Positions 9,573-23,114 are shown, numbered from the stretch's first letter. The stretch is DNA of 64,000 nucleotides from Ectobius pallidus (GCA_964059195.1 CAXKWD010000009.1:44115160-44179159); one strand, 5' to 3'. Numbers and translations: made by a program. Notes: generated from the letters alone by a model not told the origin.

Positions 9573-11767
9573 TCACAACAGATGTTGAAATTGATGACCT
9601 TGAACGCGAACACATTCTCTATATCTCCGAAAACAATTCTGGTTTACTCGCAAAAGTTCATGTTGACTGATTGCCTGTATTTCTCTCGTGATGCTGTCCT
9701 TCAATTCTTGTAACTTGTGCGGATTTGATGCATACACTTTATTCTTTAACGTTCCCCATAAATAAAAATCGCATGGCGACAGGTCAGGGGAACGACGTGG
9801 CCACAATCCTCGACTAATTATTCAGTCACGATACACACTTCGCAATTCATGCATAGAATTTTCAGCAGTGTGCGCTGTAGCTGAATCCTGCTGAAACCAG
9901 CCACACAATCTTTCATTTCTTGTTAGTAGCGGAAAAAATTATTTAAAATAGAATTTACATAAACGTGTGAATCAACTGTTGTGTCGTAAAATATGGGACC
10001 GATAATTCTAAGCACACTCACTGCGCACCAAACCCCAACTTTTGCAGCGTGGTGAGGAACTTCATGAATCATATGGGGATTTTTGGTAGCCCAGTATCTA
10101 TTGTTCTGAGCTGAAACGAGACCTTGAAGATAAAACCACGCTTCATCAGTGAAGAATGTTAAAAGTGGGTCCACTTCTCCATTATGAACGGACTGCAAAA
10201 ACCAATTGCAATAATTAACCCTACTTACAGGATCTTGTGGTTGTAAAGCATGAACTACAGTTACCTTGTACGGCTTAAGTTTCAGAAGTTTTGTTGCCGA
10301 CTTGGAAATGTTAACCTCTTGTGCTAAACGTCTGAGTGATTTTTGGGGTGTGTGCTCTAACCGGGTCCCTACTTCATCGAGCTTCTCTTCTGTCAGTACA
10401 CGGCGTTGTCGAACATGTCTCTTGTTCAAAAAAGATCCTGTACGCCTGACTTTATTAACAAGGTCATGAATAGTTGACCGGCTAGGAATTGGAACACCTC
10501 CAAATCGTTTTTGAAATTCTCTACGACACCTTCTTGCAGAAGAGTATTTCACATACGTATCAAAAAGAAAAATACGTTGCTCTAAAGCAGGCTTCTCCAA
10601 CTCGAGCACTCTGCGCTGGTGCGCACCATCGCAGCACCCAACAGCAGCACGGTGCTCTCCTTCCCCATGTCGCTACTGCATGTGCGTGCGTCAGACAGCA
10701 CAATAGATAGCTGACCTCGCTTTCTTGGTGGATGTAACGTCTTATTTAAATGATTTAAATATTTAGTTGCAAGGGAGAAATTAGTTAATTGGCACCATGT
10801 GTGACAGAATTAAGGCTTTCTAAATGCATAATTTATTATTTAAAGATCAACTTAAAGCCGGAAATGTTGACAATTTTCCTTCATTAAAATCATTAAATTT
10901 GTCTATTTACGAAAACTTCGGATATCATCAGACGTTGTTACAGAAATTGCACGATGAATGCAATGCCCATTCAAAGAAATTGATTATATGGCACCTCAGC
11001 TTGAATATTTATGACGCCATATTTTCTCCTGAAAATCACCATCATATTTCCAAACAGAGGTGATAAAAGTACAGGTACTACTACACCGGCGATTTGCTTT
11101 CATTTTACAATTTCATTCATCCACAGGAATTTCCCAGACTTCACGCACTGGCTTAAAACTTACGCCAGTGTTCGAGACAACTTATGGATGCGAGCAGATG
11201 TTTTCAATTACGAATTTAAATAAAAGTAAAACCAGGACTTCTCTGTCTGATGTTGCCTTAGAGGCTGTACTTTAAATTTCTATTGCCAAATCGATTGTAC
11301 GAAATATTGGTAAATTAGTTGCGGCAAAACGATGTTAACAATCTACTTAAATTCTAAATGCTAACAAACACATTATAAGTAGAGAATAAATGGTGTATTT
11401 ATGTGTTCACAAAATTGTTATTAATAATGTTTTCATAAGCTGAACGCTGGCTAGACCTGTGGAGCTGCCTCTGGTGCTACACCGGTGCTCGCCTGCGCCG
11501 TGGAAGCACCTGAGTTGGAAAGGCCTGCTCTAAAGTCCACGCGATCAGAGACGAGACAATTTTACTGTAAACACATAAACAGAGACAACGCAATTTTACA
11601 CTAAACACTCCCATAGAGTTTCTCACTCGACAGATCCAAGCTGACTGATGCGTGAAGCCAGCGGTAGCTATAGCTACTGTCTGGCCGCCAGCGCCCCACT
11701 CATCACCGAGACCAAGGTCGCCGCGGAACGGTCCGGCCACTCGAAAGACGCACTGTACCTTCGCCAT
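9573..11767 (-). pseudogene. IS630/Tc1/mariner-type transposase, broken and split by a hAT element
   Basis: The minus strand carries a transposase in three pieces. The N-terminal part (11767-11528) ends AWTLEQ and continues, after the hAT insertion, as RIFLFDTYVKY from 10587. Two helix-turn-helix-like segments follow (PSRSTIHDLV; SLRRLAQEVNISKSATKLL), then FFTDEAWF with the first catalytic Asp. A frame break near 9925 and an in-frame TGA near 9825 separate the FQQDSATAH block (second Asp) from RSPDLSPCDFYLWG (third acidic residue, Asp), which ends at 9573. Counting across the breaks gives 38 residues between second and third Asp, against 34 in classic mariner. The style matches abundant insect Tc3/DUF4817-labelled transposases. 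It is dead: insertion, frameshift and stop. Terminal repeats were not found. The N-terminal end before about 11600 is uncertain. Confidence 0.85.
10580..11535 (+). mobile_element. hAT element inserted in the transposase pseudogene
   Basis: The element covers 10588-11527 (940 bp). Its ends CAGGCTTCTCCAACTC and, on the minus strand, CAGGCCTTTCCAACTC are terminal inverted repeats. The direct repeat CTCTAAAG flanks it exactly (10580-10587, 11528-11535) and fits the hAT target consensus nTnnnnAn. Internal plus-strand frames (10824-11275) contain YGCEQMFSITNLNKSKTR, typical of the C-terminal dimerisation region of hAT transposases of the ZBED/GTF2IRD2-like type (usual form ICEQTFSVMNLNKS), but in several frames. 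It is therefore a degenerate, non-autonomous copy. Because it interrupts the transposase, it inserted later. Confidence 0.92.
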
Positions 11768-11769
11768 CG

Positions 11770-14700
11770 CTCTCGAATTTCAATTTAAAAATAAGTTATT
11801 TAAGAAAACTTACAAGAAATCCTCATATATATTTTCTTTATTGAGAAAGTCCCGTTATTCTTTTTGAGATCTGACACAATTGATAATTGACACACACAAT
11901 TGACTCAAAACTGTCAAAACCAAAAGTCGGTTCTGTAATTTGCGTTGTAGGGTCAACCTTGTGAAGAGGAAATATGATTATTAATTCTGCCGAGCTAGTG
12001 AAGTTTCACATTTTATGAACTCTGAACTGTATCATGCGCTGGCGTTGTAATACGAAACTCAATGACTGTGTTTTATGCAAACATATGCCCGGACATAATA
12101 CTTCCATTTTTACGACGACCGTTAAATTATATCTTACTTTGTGCATGGTTTCTATATTCCATAGTAACAAAGTTTTAGTAATGTCATAAATTTCAAACTA
12201 GCTTTGAATTCCATAACCCACGGAGGAGGGACGAGGTCAAACTATCAATTCGTCAAAATTAACTGGCACGTGTATGTATGAGAGAGAGTTATTTAACTGT
12301 TTGATAGTTTCATAAAACTGCGTTCATAGTTTAGGCGAGAGTGTTGAAACTGAAGGGAAACAAATCCCCGAAACATTGCGGAGTGGTATAGTGTGTAAGA
12401 GGGGGGAAAGTAAATACATGGCGATATTATCCCTAGCCACTAACCCCATAATGTACATCGGTAGTAGTAAATTTCCCACGCTTGTCTTCTACAAGAGCCA
12501 AAATCAATATCACTCTACTCATCATATGTACCCTCAGCTCAGATACTGTACGCTAACCTCTAATACATATCCTGGTACCCTCACTTCACATAATTGCTGA
12601 ACCTTATTATCTCATAAAGTAAGAAAGTAACAATGAACACCGAAATACTGGACCAAGTAACTTTCAACACTTCTTCTCCTTAGAAAATTTTGAAAAGAGG
12701 TAATTTATGAAGATACGTTAATATCACATCAATAAGCAAGCTTCGGATAAGATTTCAAGTTTCCTTAATTATTTTTATTTTATTTATATTTATTTATTAT
12801 TTATTACCACACATTACAGAATCTTAACAGTATGCGAAATTCCCCAGATGAGCAAAGTTCGTATTAATGGGCTCCAATTATCATATCTCTTAATGAGAGA
12901 AAAAATATAAATTTAAAAGTATAATATAATAGATTATAAACTTAAAACAGTTGAATAAATTTTACAAAATAATTTTAAATGCAGATTTCAAAATTCCAAC
13001 AAAACTTAATTTTACAACTATGTTCTTATTTATGTAAGTCATTTAGAAATTAAATAGGTGGAATAAAATGAGGTGAAAAAATGAAAAGCAAACATGTATA
13101 AGATTTGATTATTATTATTATTAATTTTCTACATGTACCTATTTTAACAGAGATATAGGCCTAGTGCAATTGGAAAATGAAAATAATTGGAAAATTAAAA
13201 TAATTGAAAAATTAGAAGATGAGATGTTTAAAATTCATAGATTTCTTACTGTGATGGAGAAGTATAAATACAAACTAGCAGAACTACATGGGTATGGTGA
13301 ATTAACAAAAGGAAGAAGTAAAACAATAAGCAGTAGAGTTATAATTATTTACGAGACCACTTAACGCCTACATGAGGTATATTAATGATCAAGGAATAGG
13401 AGTTGTCATGGTTCAACTCAATTCAAGAATTTCTCAAGATAAATTCACGAACAACGAAATTGTTCCTGGTTTAATCAGTAAAATCCCGTTATATTACCTA
13501 TGATAAGACCCATATGGTTGTTATAGAAATTGTCACCGACCAATAATTTCGTGCAACGGAGAAGGACAAGATGAAAATTTTGTTTTCACAGCAGTTTCCG
13601 AGGACAGGCACTCCAGTCAATTACTGCAGGTGATTGCTGTGATATGTGTTTAGGAGCGGGTAAGGCGATTGTGGATATTTATTTAGGTGGGATGAGAGGT
13701 ATCCTGGAAGGAAGCGTGTGACACGAGCTAACAGGGAGATAGATTTAATTTGAAGGTGTAATTACTTGTATGTGATGCGTAGAACCGGACGGACGCATGA
13801 TAACTCACGCAATGCGTGCTGCCCCGTGCTTCCGATCCCCCACTTTATAAGGATAAGCTTTCCGTGTTCAGGGTCATCGGTTCTTTTCCGGCCACAACCA
13901 TGTCCTATCCTCGCCAGTAAAGAAGTGCTTCCCATCGCAATTGAATCGTAGTAACATGCAAGGGGTTCCGAAACGAAAGGCTAATGTTCACGTTCCTAAA
14001 TACGGCAGATGAAACAGTTTATGTAAACGAATGAAATGATCGTGTGGAATAGCCAATATTTGAAAACAGTATGGTAGTACACTGGTAATGGTACTAAATC
14101 ATAAATCTACTACAATCAACATAAATCTATTTTGCAATATTCACCGTAAATGTTACTACATAATTATGCTGTCATTCAGTGACAAAAGGTTCAAATAATA
14201 TGTAATCCAAGATAGGCTGCGCAATAATATTAAAATGTTGTGTGCATTCTTCGTTATTCACGTACGTTGAAGTATATCTAAGTGAAAGAAAAAACAAATT
14301 AAGAATGTATTTTACGTTAAAACATTGCCAACGGTTAATAAGTAAGCCTCTTCAATATTAAAATTTATTAAGACAGTTGAAGGAAACATATTATAATAGT
14401 TTAAAGATTTACCTCCCTTAAAAATAAAAATATAGCAAATTGATTTCACTTTATTATTTCTTCGTTCGAGTTTAATGGTACCTAGTCTCTACATTTGAAT
14501 TGCAGATGGCCTTGCCTACTTTTGTCATGATTTGGAAATTAAAAAATCGCTTCATTTTGTAAGCCCTCTCTGGTCGATTCATTTGTTTAAGCGCTAATAT
14601 TTCTCAATATTTTTTTCAATATTTTTCAATGAGCACGTGGCCTTGCTCTATAGCTATAATGCATGTATAGGTTATTGTTTAGCGCTTCGATTTTATTAGG

Positions 14701-14820
14701 CCGCTCTGTTCAATTCGTTTGCTTACGATATATATGTCGAAATCTAACAATGCGAAGCATTGATGGTTGGGCTAGTAATAGTATATTAGGAAGTATGCTT
14801 TAACAGAAACTACGAAAACT
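11770..14820. other. anonymous sequence
   Basis: No supported gene over 3 kb. The minor frames (12376-12600, 13164-13364, 13766-13951) show no domain. AT-rich homopolymer and ATT tracts occur near 12765-12800 and 13110. Confidence 0.4.
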
Positions 14821-14824
14821 ATTC

Positions 14825-14950
14825 TGTGTCTCGGGCTGCCGAGGAGCCAATGGACGAACGCCATGAGGGTGAAAGCGAGGTTGCCGCCGTCGTAGCGTCG
14901 TATCGGCGTAGCGTTCTCCACGGCCCGAGTGGCAGATTAGCCCGGTTTTC
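14825..14950. other. GC-rich segment
   Basis: About 125 bp of GC-rich sequence in AT-rich surroundings with many CG dinucleotides. The ends (TCTCGGGCTGCCG and, inverted, CTCGGGCCGTGG) are loosely complementary. No coding frame or known family recognised. The surrounding 14950-16280 is anonymous. Confidence 0.3.
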
Positions 14951-16285
14951 GGTGTAGTTTTATAAGAGTTTAGACGATTTTTACATACTTTTCATTAAAA
15001 TAGGGCTGTAGAGCAACATCTCACGAACGAAAAGCGACTTCAGCTTTTACCATGGGGGTAATTTTTAGCAGATTGACAGCCGTTTCAGCAAAACACCTGT
15101 TTTCACATATCAGCGATTTTCTCAGAGCTAAAAATATTTGGTGTACAACTTTTACCACAGGTAGGTGTCACAGTTAGCTAGAATTTCACTGCGAAGATCT
15201 CTCTACGATACAGAAAAACGGAGTAATAAAATATTGAAAAATCGCGATTTATGTTATTAATACATTTTTACCGTTTGGGACAACTTTCGTCGTCTTTTAA
15301 GCTCTTTCTCGTTATATTTTTCGTTTCTTTATACTTAAAAAATCGAAAAAGCACTTTTTAAAACAATTTTTCACACCCTTTTACATTTAATTCACCATGA
15401 TGCTACAAAGCGATTCTTTTCCAAAACATAGGCCTATACAATGAATTCCTACTATGTTCCTTCTAAATATTGCGTAGAGAAAGTGGCTACTTTAATGTTT
15501 TAATGAGAATGTTTTGCTACCTTGCCTAGACTATTAGTAGTGCGGTAAGTTATTGGTTCTGAGTATATGAAATTCGAGGGAAATGGATAGAAAACACCAC
15601 CGTAGAGAAATGTTATTAAAATTTTTAACTGTAGCAGTTTCCAAGTGAACTGATATGAATATTTAATTAAGAAAGTTTTTTATTTGTTTAACAAAAACAA
15701 GATAAGCACACTTTACAGTTTTGCACTAATTGTGCATTCATTCATTGAAAGCACTTCCGCAATCGAACATGCATAGTTTAAACATACAAAACTTTCCTGA
15801 ACCAAACACAGTAACTCGCTTCCACTAATATATTTATTAAACTGGTCGAAAATATGAAATGCCATGGTAAAATGTTGAGTTTGAAACTGTGTAATTACAG
15901 AAATGAAGTAAACGTCACTCCTTGTGATGGCATAGCGTTGTAAGCTTCTGCGCGCCTTGCAATTAGGCGACTTCTCGTGCACACGTGTCTGGCGGGTCAG
16001 TGTGTTTACAGAGGCACAGTGGCGCCGCGCTGTTCTGTAGTGATTACAGGGAAATGAGCTTTCAAAACAACACCAAGTGCTGCCTGCCTGCTGTTTGTGG
16101 GGGATGAGTTAAGACACTACTGTCACTTTTCTGTTTGTCCAATTTGGCTGATGCCTCCCTCACCATTGTGGTATTTGTTAACTGTGCTGGTTTTCCATCT
16201 ATCCATTTGTTTGTCGGATTATTCATGACTTGGTATATGATAAATATGCTTTTAATGGAAGGTTTGGTATGTAAATATCCTTTCT

Positions 16286-16797
16286 GAGTAGTTGACTATC
16301 TCTCAGAAATGCAGAATAGCAGATAACGCATTCAAGCGAGTGCAGAAATTCAAATATCTGGGAACAACAATTACAGATACAAATAATATCTACTCAAATC
16401 AGGAAATGCTTTTTTATGCAATTCAGAAAACTTTACCTTCTCGTCTTCAATCCAGCAATCTAAAAATAAAAATATGTGAGACAATGATTCTATCTGTTGT
16501 GTTTTAAGGTTGTGACACATAGTCCCGTGCTCTACGGAAACATAATCTGAGTGTTTTCGAAAACAAGGTGCTTAGGAAAATATTCGGACCTATGAGAGAT
16601 GAAAATGGGGGTTGGAGAAAACTGGATAATGACGAACTTCATATCCTGTACTCTTCTCTGAATATAATAAAGCTACTTAAATCACGGAGGATGAAATGGG
16701 CTAGACATGTTACGCGTATGGGGAAGGAAATACATATTTTTTTTTTAAATATTGTCTGAGAGATCCGAAGGGGAGAGACCATTCGAAAGACTAGACT
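16286..16797 (+). pseudogene. non-LTR retrotransposon (LINE) RT 3' end
   Basis: Two plus-strand frames (16292-16507, 16568-16759) plus the sequence between them form the C-terminal part of a LINE ORF2. Recognisable blocks: FKYLGTTITD, then LPSRLQSSNLKIKICETMIL, VFENKVLRKIFGPMRDENGG, LDNDELHILYSSLNIIKL, and RRMKWARHVTRMG. These follow the reverse transcriptase domain in many insect LINEs. Stops and a frame break after the ILSVVF block show that it is dead. The catalytic FADD region and all 5' sequence are missing, as is typical of 5'-truncated LINE insertions. The clade is not certain. Confidence 0.88.
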
Positions 16798-16799
16798 AT

Positions 16800-19180
16800 A
16801 TTTGAAGATTTTTGTAGTTTTTTATTTTTTAATTTGTGACTAGTATTGTACTATTGTGAGTAGAAAAGTTGTTTTATACTTTTTGACAAAACATCACATA
16901 GATTTTTAAATTTTAACATTATGTTGTAGCATAAAGATGTAGCTCTACGTTGTAAACAGACTTAGGCCTATGGAAGAGCGTCGATATGTAATTTACATGT
17001 TTGAGGGTAGGCTATACGGTGGGAAGTAACAACCTACAAATGGACTTAGTACTAATCCCTTAAATTTATTATTCTGTTAAATTTACTTTAATATCACTTT
17101 AGAACGTAATTTTATAGGCAATTCACAATTCTCCTTCTTATTACCTTAAATTATTTCTGAATTAGGAGGCTCATTGCTCAAGAGTTTAAAAAGCTTGGAT
17201 CGGCCTAAGGAAAATGGGGTATGGGAAGTATAAATATAAGAGTTCGTCAGGTCTGGTTTAGCAAGTGCAGTTAAATTTTCTGTAATTTTGTTCTTACAGG
17301 CTTGAGCCGCTGCTCTTTTGAAGACCGGGATTTTTTTACAGTATGAAGTGTCCTTATTCAGAATACTTTAATTTGGCGTGTTGCTATAAGGCAACAGTAG
17401 AGTCACATGTTGCATGAAGTATTGGAAGAGTTAGTGTTTGCGAATAACCGTGTTGATTGATTAGCAGATTGCAATTTCGTGACAGTGGGTGACATTGAAG
17501 TGGGAAGGCGCGGCTTGTCCCAGTAGCACTTATGTCAGCCGCAATAATTGCTAGCGTGACCAATAATTTCTGAAACTCGAAGGTGATATAAAGCTGGCAG
17601 GGATCCGGGGTGTTGCCCATTTTATAACTTCGCAAACCACAGGGGGGCTACTCGTGACCCTTGGGCCTTCTTTCCTAAACGCTCGTAACGAGTGCACATT
17701 AATAATATTGAGCTTCAACTGCGGTCTTATTATTTTCAATTTATTGGCACAAGTTTTGGCTAAATTAGGACACGTCTCACGCTGTGATGACTTCCATTTA
17801 AGAGCTTGTATATACAATAGCCTACTAAGTCTACCTCCATTGTAGTTTCCTTGATTGCTAGATTTTGAGTCAGAATTAACTTCAGTGACTAGAGCCCAGC
17901 AAGTATGAAATAAATTTGATATGACAGGCATTACTTTCTCTACCGTAAGCATAGTTTTTGTGATTTTCTCGCTTCATTTTCAGATACAAGTGGCACCTTC
18001 AAATAGTGAGCATTTGGTTGTCATCTATGTCCCCAGACAGGACTAGAAAGTAATTGGCAGAGATTATTAACGTCTTAGAATTAATTAAAAAAATAATAAA
18101 AGATGTTCACATTTTCATATCTTATCTTATGCTTATAGCCTATAAACAAATCTAATGGTTCATCTTTATCTGAACTGATTTGTGGTCGTTCACTCATCTT
18201 CCCGAATAGCCTACAAGTAATATCATTAAAGTTCAGTTTATGTTTAAATGAACAGAAGCCATGACACATTAACAAATAAAAGAAATAAAATATGTCATGA
18301 CCTACTGTAAAACCAAAAATTCGTGTTCTCTCTTTTTATTGTTACTGACCAGCACCTCTTATTGACAGTAAGTGAAAGAATTTTACCAACATATAAAACT
18401 AGCTTAAAAAGGCCCGGCGTCGCTCGGGTTTTGTATTTTGACATTCAAAATTAACTTATGAAGAACTTTCAGTTTTCAAACTCTAGGTCCTTAATTAGGT
18501 ATGTAGAATTTCAAATGAGGAAAAACGACTTATCACATTCAAACTATTCCCTCAGAAAACGCTTAATATAGCTTTTTATGGCTCATAGAGGATGTAGAAT
18601 TTTTCACCCCATTGATTCTAACACCAAGCCTGTTAGGGGTTCGAATAAGAAGAAATAGAATTTCCGGTAACATACAACTGTATTGTCTTTACGGAATATT
18701 TTACTTCTCACACTCATATTACCATACAACCGTTTCGGGGCTGAAATCAAAAAGAAATTCAATATCACTTTCATATTTCCTCCCCCAAAACCTGGGATAT
18801 AATAATATACTGCGCGCATAAGTCTAAAAATGTTTCATCCTATTTTGTCTCCTTGTACATGCTTAAGACATCCGTACTTCTCAAGTAAAAATACAAAGTC
18901 TACAACTATGAATAACGTATCAGTGGATGGAATTTTTTTACCGACTTCTGGTACGGCCTAACTTACTCGTGACACACTCAGGCTGAAACAGCTGGATTAA
19001 GCTATCTCCGCAATACGACCTCTTATTTTACATCAAAATGTGAAGTGAGAAAATGGTATTCTCTATGTCCAGGGCAGAGAAAGTTTTGAGACTGCAACCC
19101 ATTGTGAATTATTTTCGAGAATATCATTATTCAATATTCATTTAAATCAATGAATTCTATCGATAGTTTTTTAATTTGTC
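16800..19180. other. anonymous sequence
   Basis: No supported gene. Minus-strand frames at 17384-17952 and 18604-18819 show no domain. 'ggcccggcgtcgctcggg' near 18411 resembles a phrase common in insect repeats but has no boundaries that I can define. Confidence 0.4.
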
Positions 19181-19189
19181 AAAGTCCCA

Positions 19190-19620
19190 TATCAGGTACT
19201 TCCAAAGCTACCTGTGACCACTGCCAACAATACACTGGTGTCATGAGAGCTGTACATGGAATGTGATTTGGATTTGATAATTCTTGATAAACAGATTAGG
19301 TTCAAATTCAATAGGGTACTTTTCATGGGCGTCATAAATGCGTATACTAAGTTTAATCGAAATCCGATACAGCGTGTTTGAGCTATGGCGCCTTTCAAAT
19401 ATAATCTATTAAAATAGGCACTAAATTGGGCATTACTCCGGAACCGTTGAATCGATTTGGTTCAATGTCAATAGGGTTCTTCCCATGGACATTATAAATG
19501 TGTTTTCCAAGTTTCATGAAAATCCGAAAAAGCGTATTTGAGTTATGATGCGTACAGACACACGGACAGACGGACAGACAGACAGACAGACGGTCAGACA
19601 TTTTTTCGTCCCCCACATAA
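19190..19620 (-). repeat. dispersed repeat family A, copy 1 (with internal tandem copy)
   Basis: The minus strand aligns with 57534-57730. Both encode, in one frame, NSNTL(F/Y)R(I/V)F, then KLG-HIYNVHGK-PIDI-PNR. The core block occurs twice here, at about 19470-19560 and 19296-19390, showing an internal duplication. A GACA/GACG run (19556-19590) sits at the 5' side of the unit, as GTCT/GTCC runs do in the other copies. No known domain is recognised, so the apparent peptide conservation may only reflect DNA similarity. Confidence 0.65.
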
Positions 19621-19624
19621 TCTC

Positions 19625-21090
19625 ATAAAGTACCATACTGGCACTTAATAAACAAATAATAAAATAAAATTAAAAAATTGACAGTTATTGGGTACATTAT
19701 GTACCGAATTAGAAAATTCTCATGTAGAGTGAATTTGCAAAATTGTATGAACATCTATACAGTCAATTGGGCAGAAGATTTTGTAAATAATGAGTTTGTA
19801 TTGTGTAAGTCCCATAAAATGTAATATGTCTTCGGAGAGCAAGCTGCATAGCATTCTGTATGGTCTATATGAGTGATAACGATATTTTAAGACATCCTGT
19901 ATAGGGTTACCTCTTCTTCATGAAAATAATTTTAATGCAAACGACCACATTGTATAACTTTTAAGGAAACAAGTTTTCTTAACAACAGTCTTTAAAATAC
20001 ATACTTTCATATATCAAAGGCCCTGGCATGACTTGATTCCAGTCATGAAGACATTTAAAAACCCTCATATTTATAATAAAACTCACATAATAACATGTTT
20101 CCTATATGAAGGGCATTACGATAGCTCCACCTTTTCCGTTAGATACGCTATTACGGAAATAAATACACTTCTTTCGTATGAAGTTAATGAGTTTTTATGT
20201 GATGGAAAAGATATGATGCAGACAACTAAATACTTGCATGCGTTGGACAGGCTCAAGGCTCTCCTCGTAGGTCTGACCTTGTGTCCTTATTTATGTTAAA
20301 GTTACGCTAGTACCCACCTAGTTATCCTCCAGGACTTTAAAATAACCGATGATCTTCTGCTTCGTATCGCTTGCATCTCTATCGGAGTGGAACTTGTTCG
20401 TGGCACGATCAGACACGTTCCATTTCACGACCTCTCTCGCTGCTGTTATTACTATGTGTGAAATACACGAGGAAGTCATGTCTCTGTGAGGTATCTTCTA
20501 GCATCCTGCTAGGTAAAATGTCTTTATTTACCTATTTTAACTGATCTGGCTACTAGCCTAAATTATTTGAATTAATAAGATAACACAATGGTACGAAAAG
20601 TTGTAATTTTAAAGATAACACCGTTCTGCATTTCGAAACTTATTATCTGTTGTTTTTAATCTGAAAGGTGATTCTAAACGGATTTTCTGTGCTGAATTAA
20701 AAAATAATCTCCATTTCCCCCATCACGTCAGGTTTTCAAACAATTCATGTATATTGATAAATTTCATGTTTGCCGAAGAGGGAGGATTATTTTAGACAGT
20801 ATTTGCCTCCTTATACCCTCTAATAATAACACACAACACACTTGACACTGATATTAAAATTATATTTATATCTTTCCAATGATATATTTGGAGTGTCTTA
20901 TAGGATTTAAGTAAGATTTGTGTGTAAAGCATTAAAAAATAATTAAAAATACCGTATATGTAAAGATTAAAATTAAATTTATCACAAATTACACACAGAT
21001 CTATGCTGTAAAACACTAAAATGTATATGTGAAACGAATTTCACTATTTTTGGGAGTCTTCGCACCATACATGTGATGATAGTGTCCAAA
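19625..21090. other. anonymous sequence
   Basis: No supported gene. An 88-codon frame at 20033-20299 has no recognisable domain. Confidence 0.4.
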
Positions 21091-21093
21091 TCT

Positions 21094-21495
21094 TCATGGG
21101 CGTAAAGTGCTCCTCTCTTGTTTGTTATACGAAGTTCTTTTGCAGAATTTACTAGTTGATACTATGTAAATGACCAGTGTGTTGCGGTGTTGTTTTTTAT
21201 ATTGAAAATGCATTTCGGCGCAAAAATTGCTAACCATCATCAGTTCCTTGTTTAGAAGAGCCACTGTTCCCTTTCCCAGTGTTCTGATCCCACATAAGAA
21301 ACAAGGATATTTTGTGAAACCAGCCTTCTGACCAAGTAATAGTCCAATAATCTTGAAATCTCCACAGACTGACCATAAGTGGTATTCATGCTGCAATTTT
21401 TGTAACAAAAACTTTACGTTTTCATATGACGCCTTTAAAACAAAAGAGTGGGCCACAGGTATGGAAGGATTTCCTATATATCCGTTATGAAGCAA
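21094..21495 (-). pseudogene. transposon-derived gene fragment, family unnamed
   Basis: A 133-codon minus-strand frame contains GDFKIIGLLLGQKAGFTKYP followed by CFLCG. From memory this resembles a widespread invertebrate 'uncharacterised protein' family with a GDFKMVAFL...GGFTKFPCFLC block that occurs in high copy and is probably transposon-derived. The upstream LLHNG and VAHSFVLKASYENVKFLL segments fit the same family. After the CxxC the similarity fades, so the copy is truncated. No terminal repeats were found around it. The function is unknown. Confidence 0.5.
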
Positions 21496-21499
21496 AACG

Positions 21500-22215
21500 C
21501 CTTTAAGACTTTCCTGAGATCAATCTATGAACAGCCTCCACTCTATGGAATTATAGTTTATGTTATACAATTTTAAAACGAGAGGGATGTCAAGGAGGGA
21601 TATAGTTAGTAGATTTTAATAAATATATAACTTATTATAAACATAATAAAATATATGCTTTCACATTTTAAGTAATACAGTTGAAATTATAAGCTGTCCT
21701 GCCTTTCTAATTTTTTTTACAAATGACAAGCACAAAGTAGTACTACTACATTATGAAACATTTTGAAAACATAACATTTTGAATTGTGAAAAATTCTGAC
21801 ATGGGTATGCAAAAACGAATTTCATTTTTGCTATCAGTGTGAAATTGTTAATCAGAAACGCTCATTTATTTCAAAACAACAAAATCCATGCAGAACGGTG
21901 TAATTAGTGGTATAAATAGCACAGAAAATATGAAACAGAGTAATTTAAATGCATAAGCGATTGACATATCAGTAGGAAAAATAGTAAATATAAAGAGGAC
22001 CTGTCACTAATTACTCCGCTACTGAAATAAATGATAAGAGAATAGGCCTAATAGGCCTAAAATCAATGTTGAAGTGGGAATAACTTAATTTAAGATGAAC
22101 TATTCTTAAAAATAACTAACTCTCCTGTTTTTATATGATATTTCTTTGGGAAGGGGGTTATACATCTTGAAACAGAAGTAGTGTGGTGATTTTTCATAAA
22201 GTGTTATGTTTAATC
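21500..22215. other. anonymous sequence
   Basis: AT-rich, nothing recognised. Confidence 0.4.
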
Positions 22216-22221
22216 AATTAC

Positions 22222-22262
22222 AGTTATTTACAGTTATTTACAGTTATTTACAGTTATTTATT
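22222..22262. repeat. 10-bp tandem repeat (CAGTTATTTA)x4
   Basis: Four consecutive perfect copies of CAGTTATTTA, followed by a partial copy. Confidence 0.9.
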
Positions 22263-22899
22263 AATTACAGTTGTTTCTCGTTTCGAGAGCCGATTGGTGA
22301 ATTTCATAAAATTCCGGCTCGGCTGATAAATAAACCTTATAGTAGACTACAACAATATTATGATTAATCAAAAATTCAAGTCATCGATAATAATGATTAT
22401 AATAATATTATTGTAGTAATAGTAATGCAAAATATAAAAATAAAACCACGTAAACTGATATAACAAAGTGTCAGAATGCTTTTGGTTAATCAGTGATAAT
22501 AGCAATTATGAAATGCAGAAAATAAGTTATTTTTGAAATCTATCTCCGAGATAAGCTCCAGGTCGATTTATTAAGTAGGGTTTGCGGAAGAACAAAGGTC
22601 TAAAATTTGATACTTAACCTTAATTCATACTCGTATACACTGATATATGAAATCCTTAAAATATGTCAACTTTTCACAAAAGAATTCCGCTTAATGTATG
22701 TAGGCCTAATTATTTCAAGTAATATAACTTTCTGTATATAACAGTATTCATAGTACTCATTTCAACTTGATCAACGAAACAAACAAACATCTGACTGCAT
22801 TGGAGTCAAGGCCCTCAATGAATAGGCCAAGCAAGAGGCATTGTAGTATAGTCATGATTTCCCATTTAAAAAAAACATGTGACCTTTAATTAGTCGTTG

Positions 22900-23070
22900 C
22901 TCCGGTACCGGTCAACTGATTTTGTCCAAAATAAATAGGCTTCTTGCAATAGACATTATAAATTCGTATACCAAGTTTTATGAAAATCCGATAAAGCGTA
23001 TTGAGTTATCGCGCGTATAGGTACACGAACGGACGGATATTTTCCCTTTCCGCACACAATACCAGTACCA
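22900..23070 (-). repeat. dispersed repeat family A, copy 2
   Basis: Shares 'gacattataaattcgtataccaa', 'atgaaaatccgataaagcgta' and a following ACGGACGG run with the copies at 19190, 41520 and 57534. Only the core block is present. Confidence 0.65.
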
Positions 23071-23079
23071 TACTGACAC

Positions 23080-23083
23080 TTAA

Positions 23084-23114
<31 letters not shown>

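Noticed and set aside
20033..20299. 88-codon plus-strand frame
   Set aside because: No recognisable domain, no repeat copy, no supporting context.
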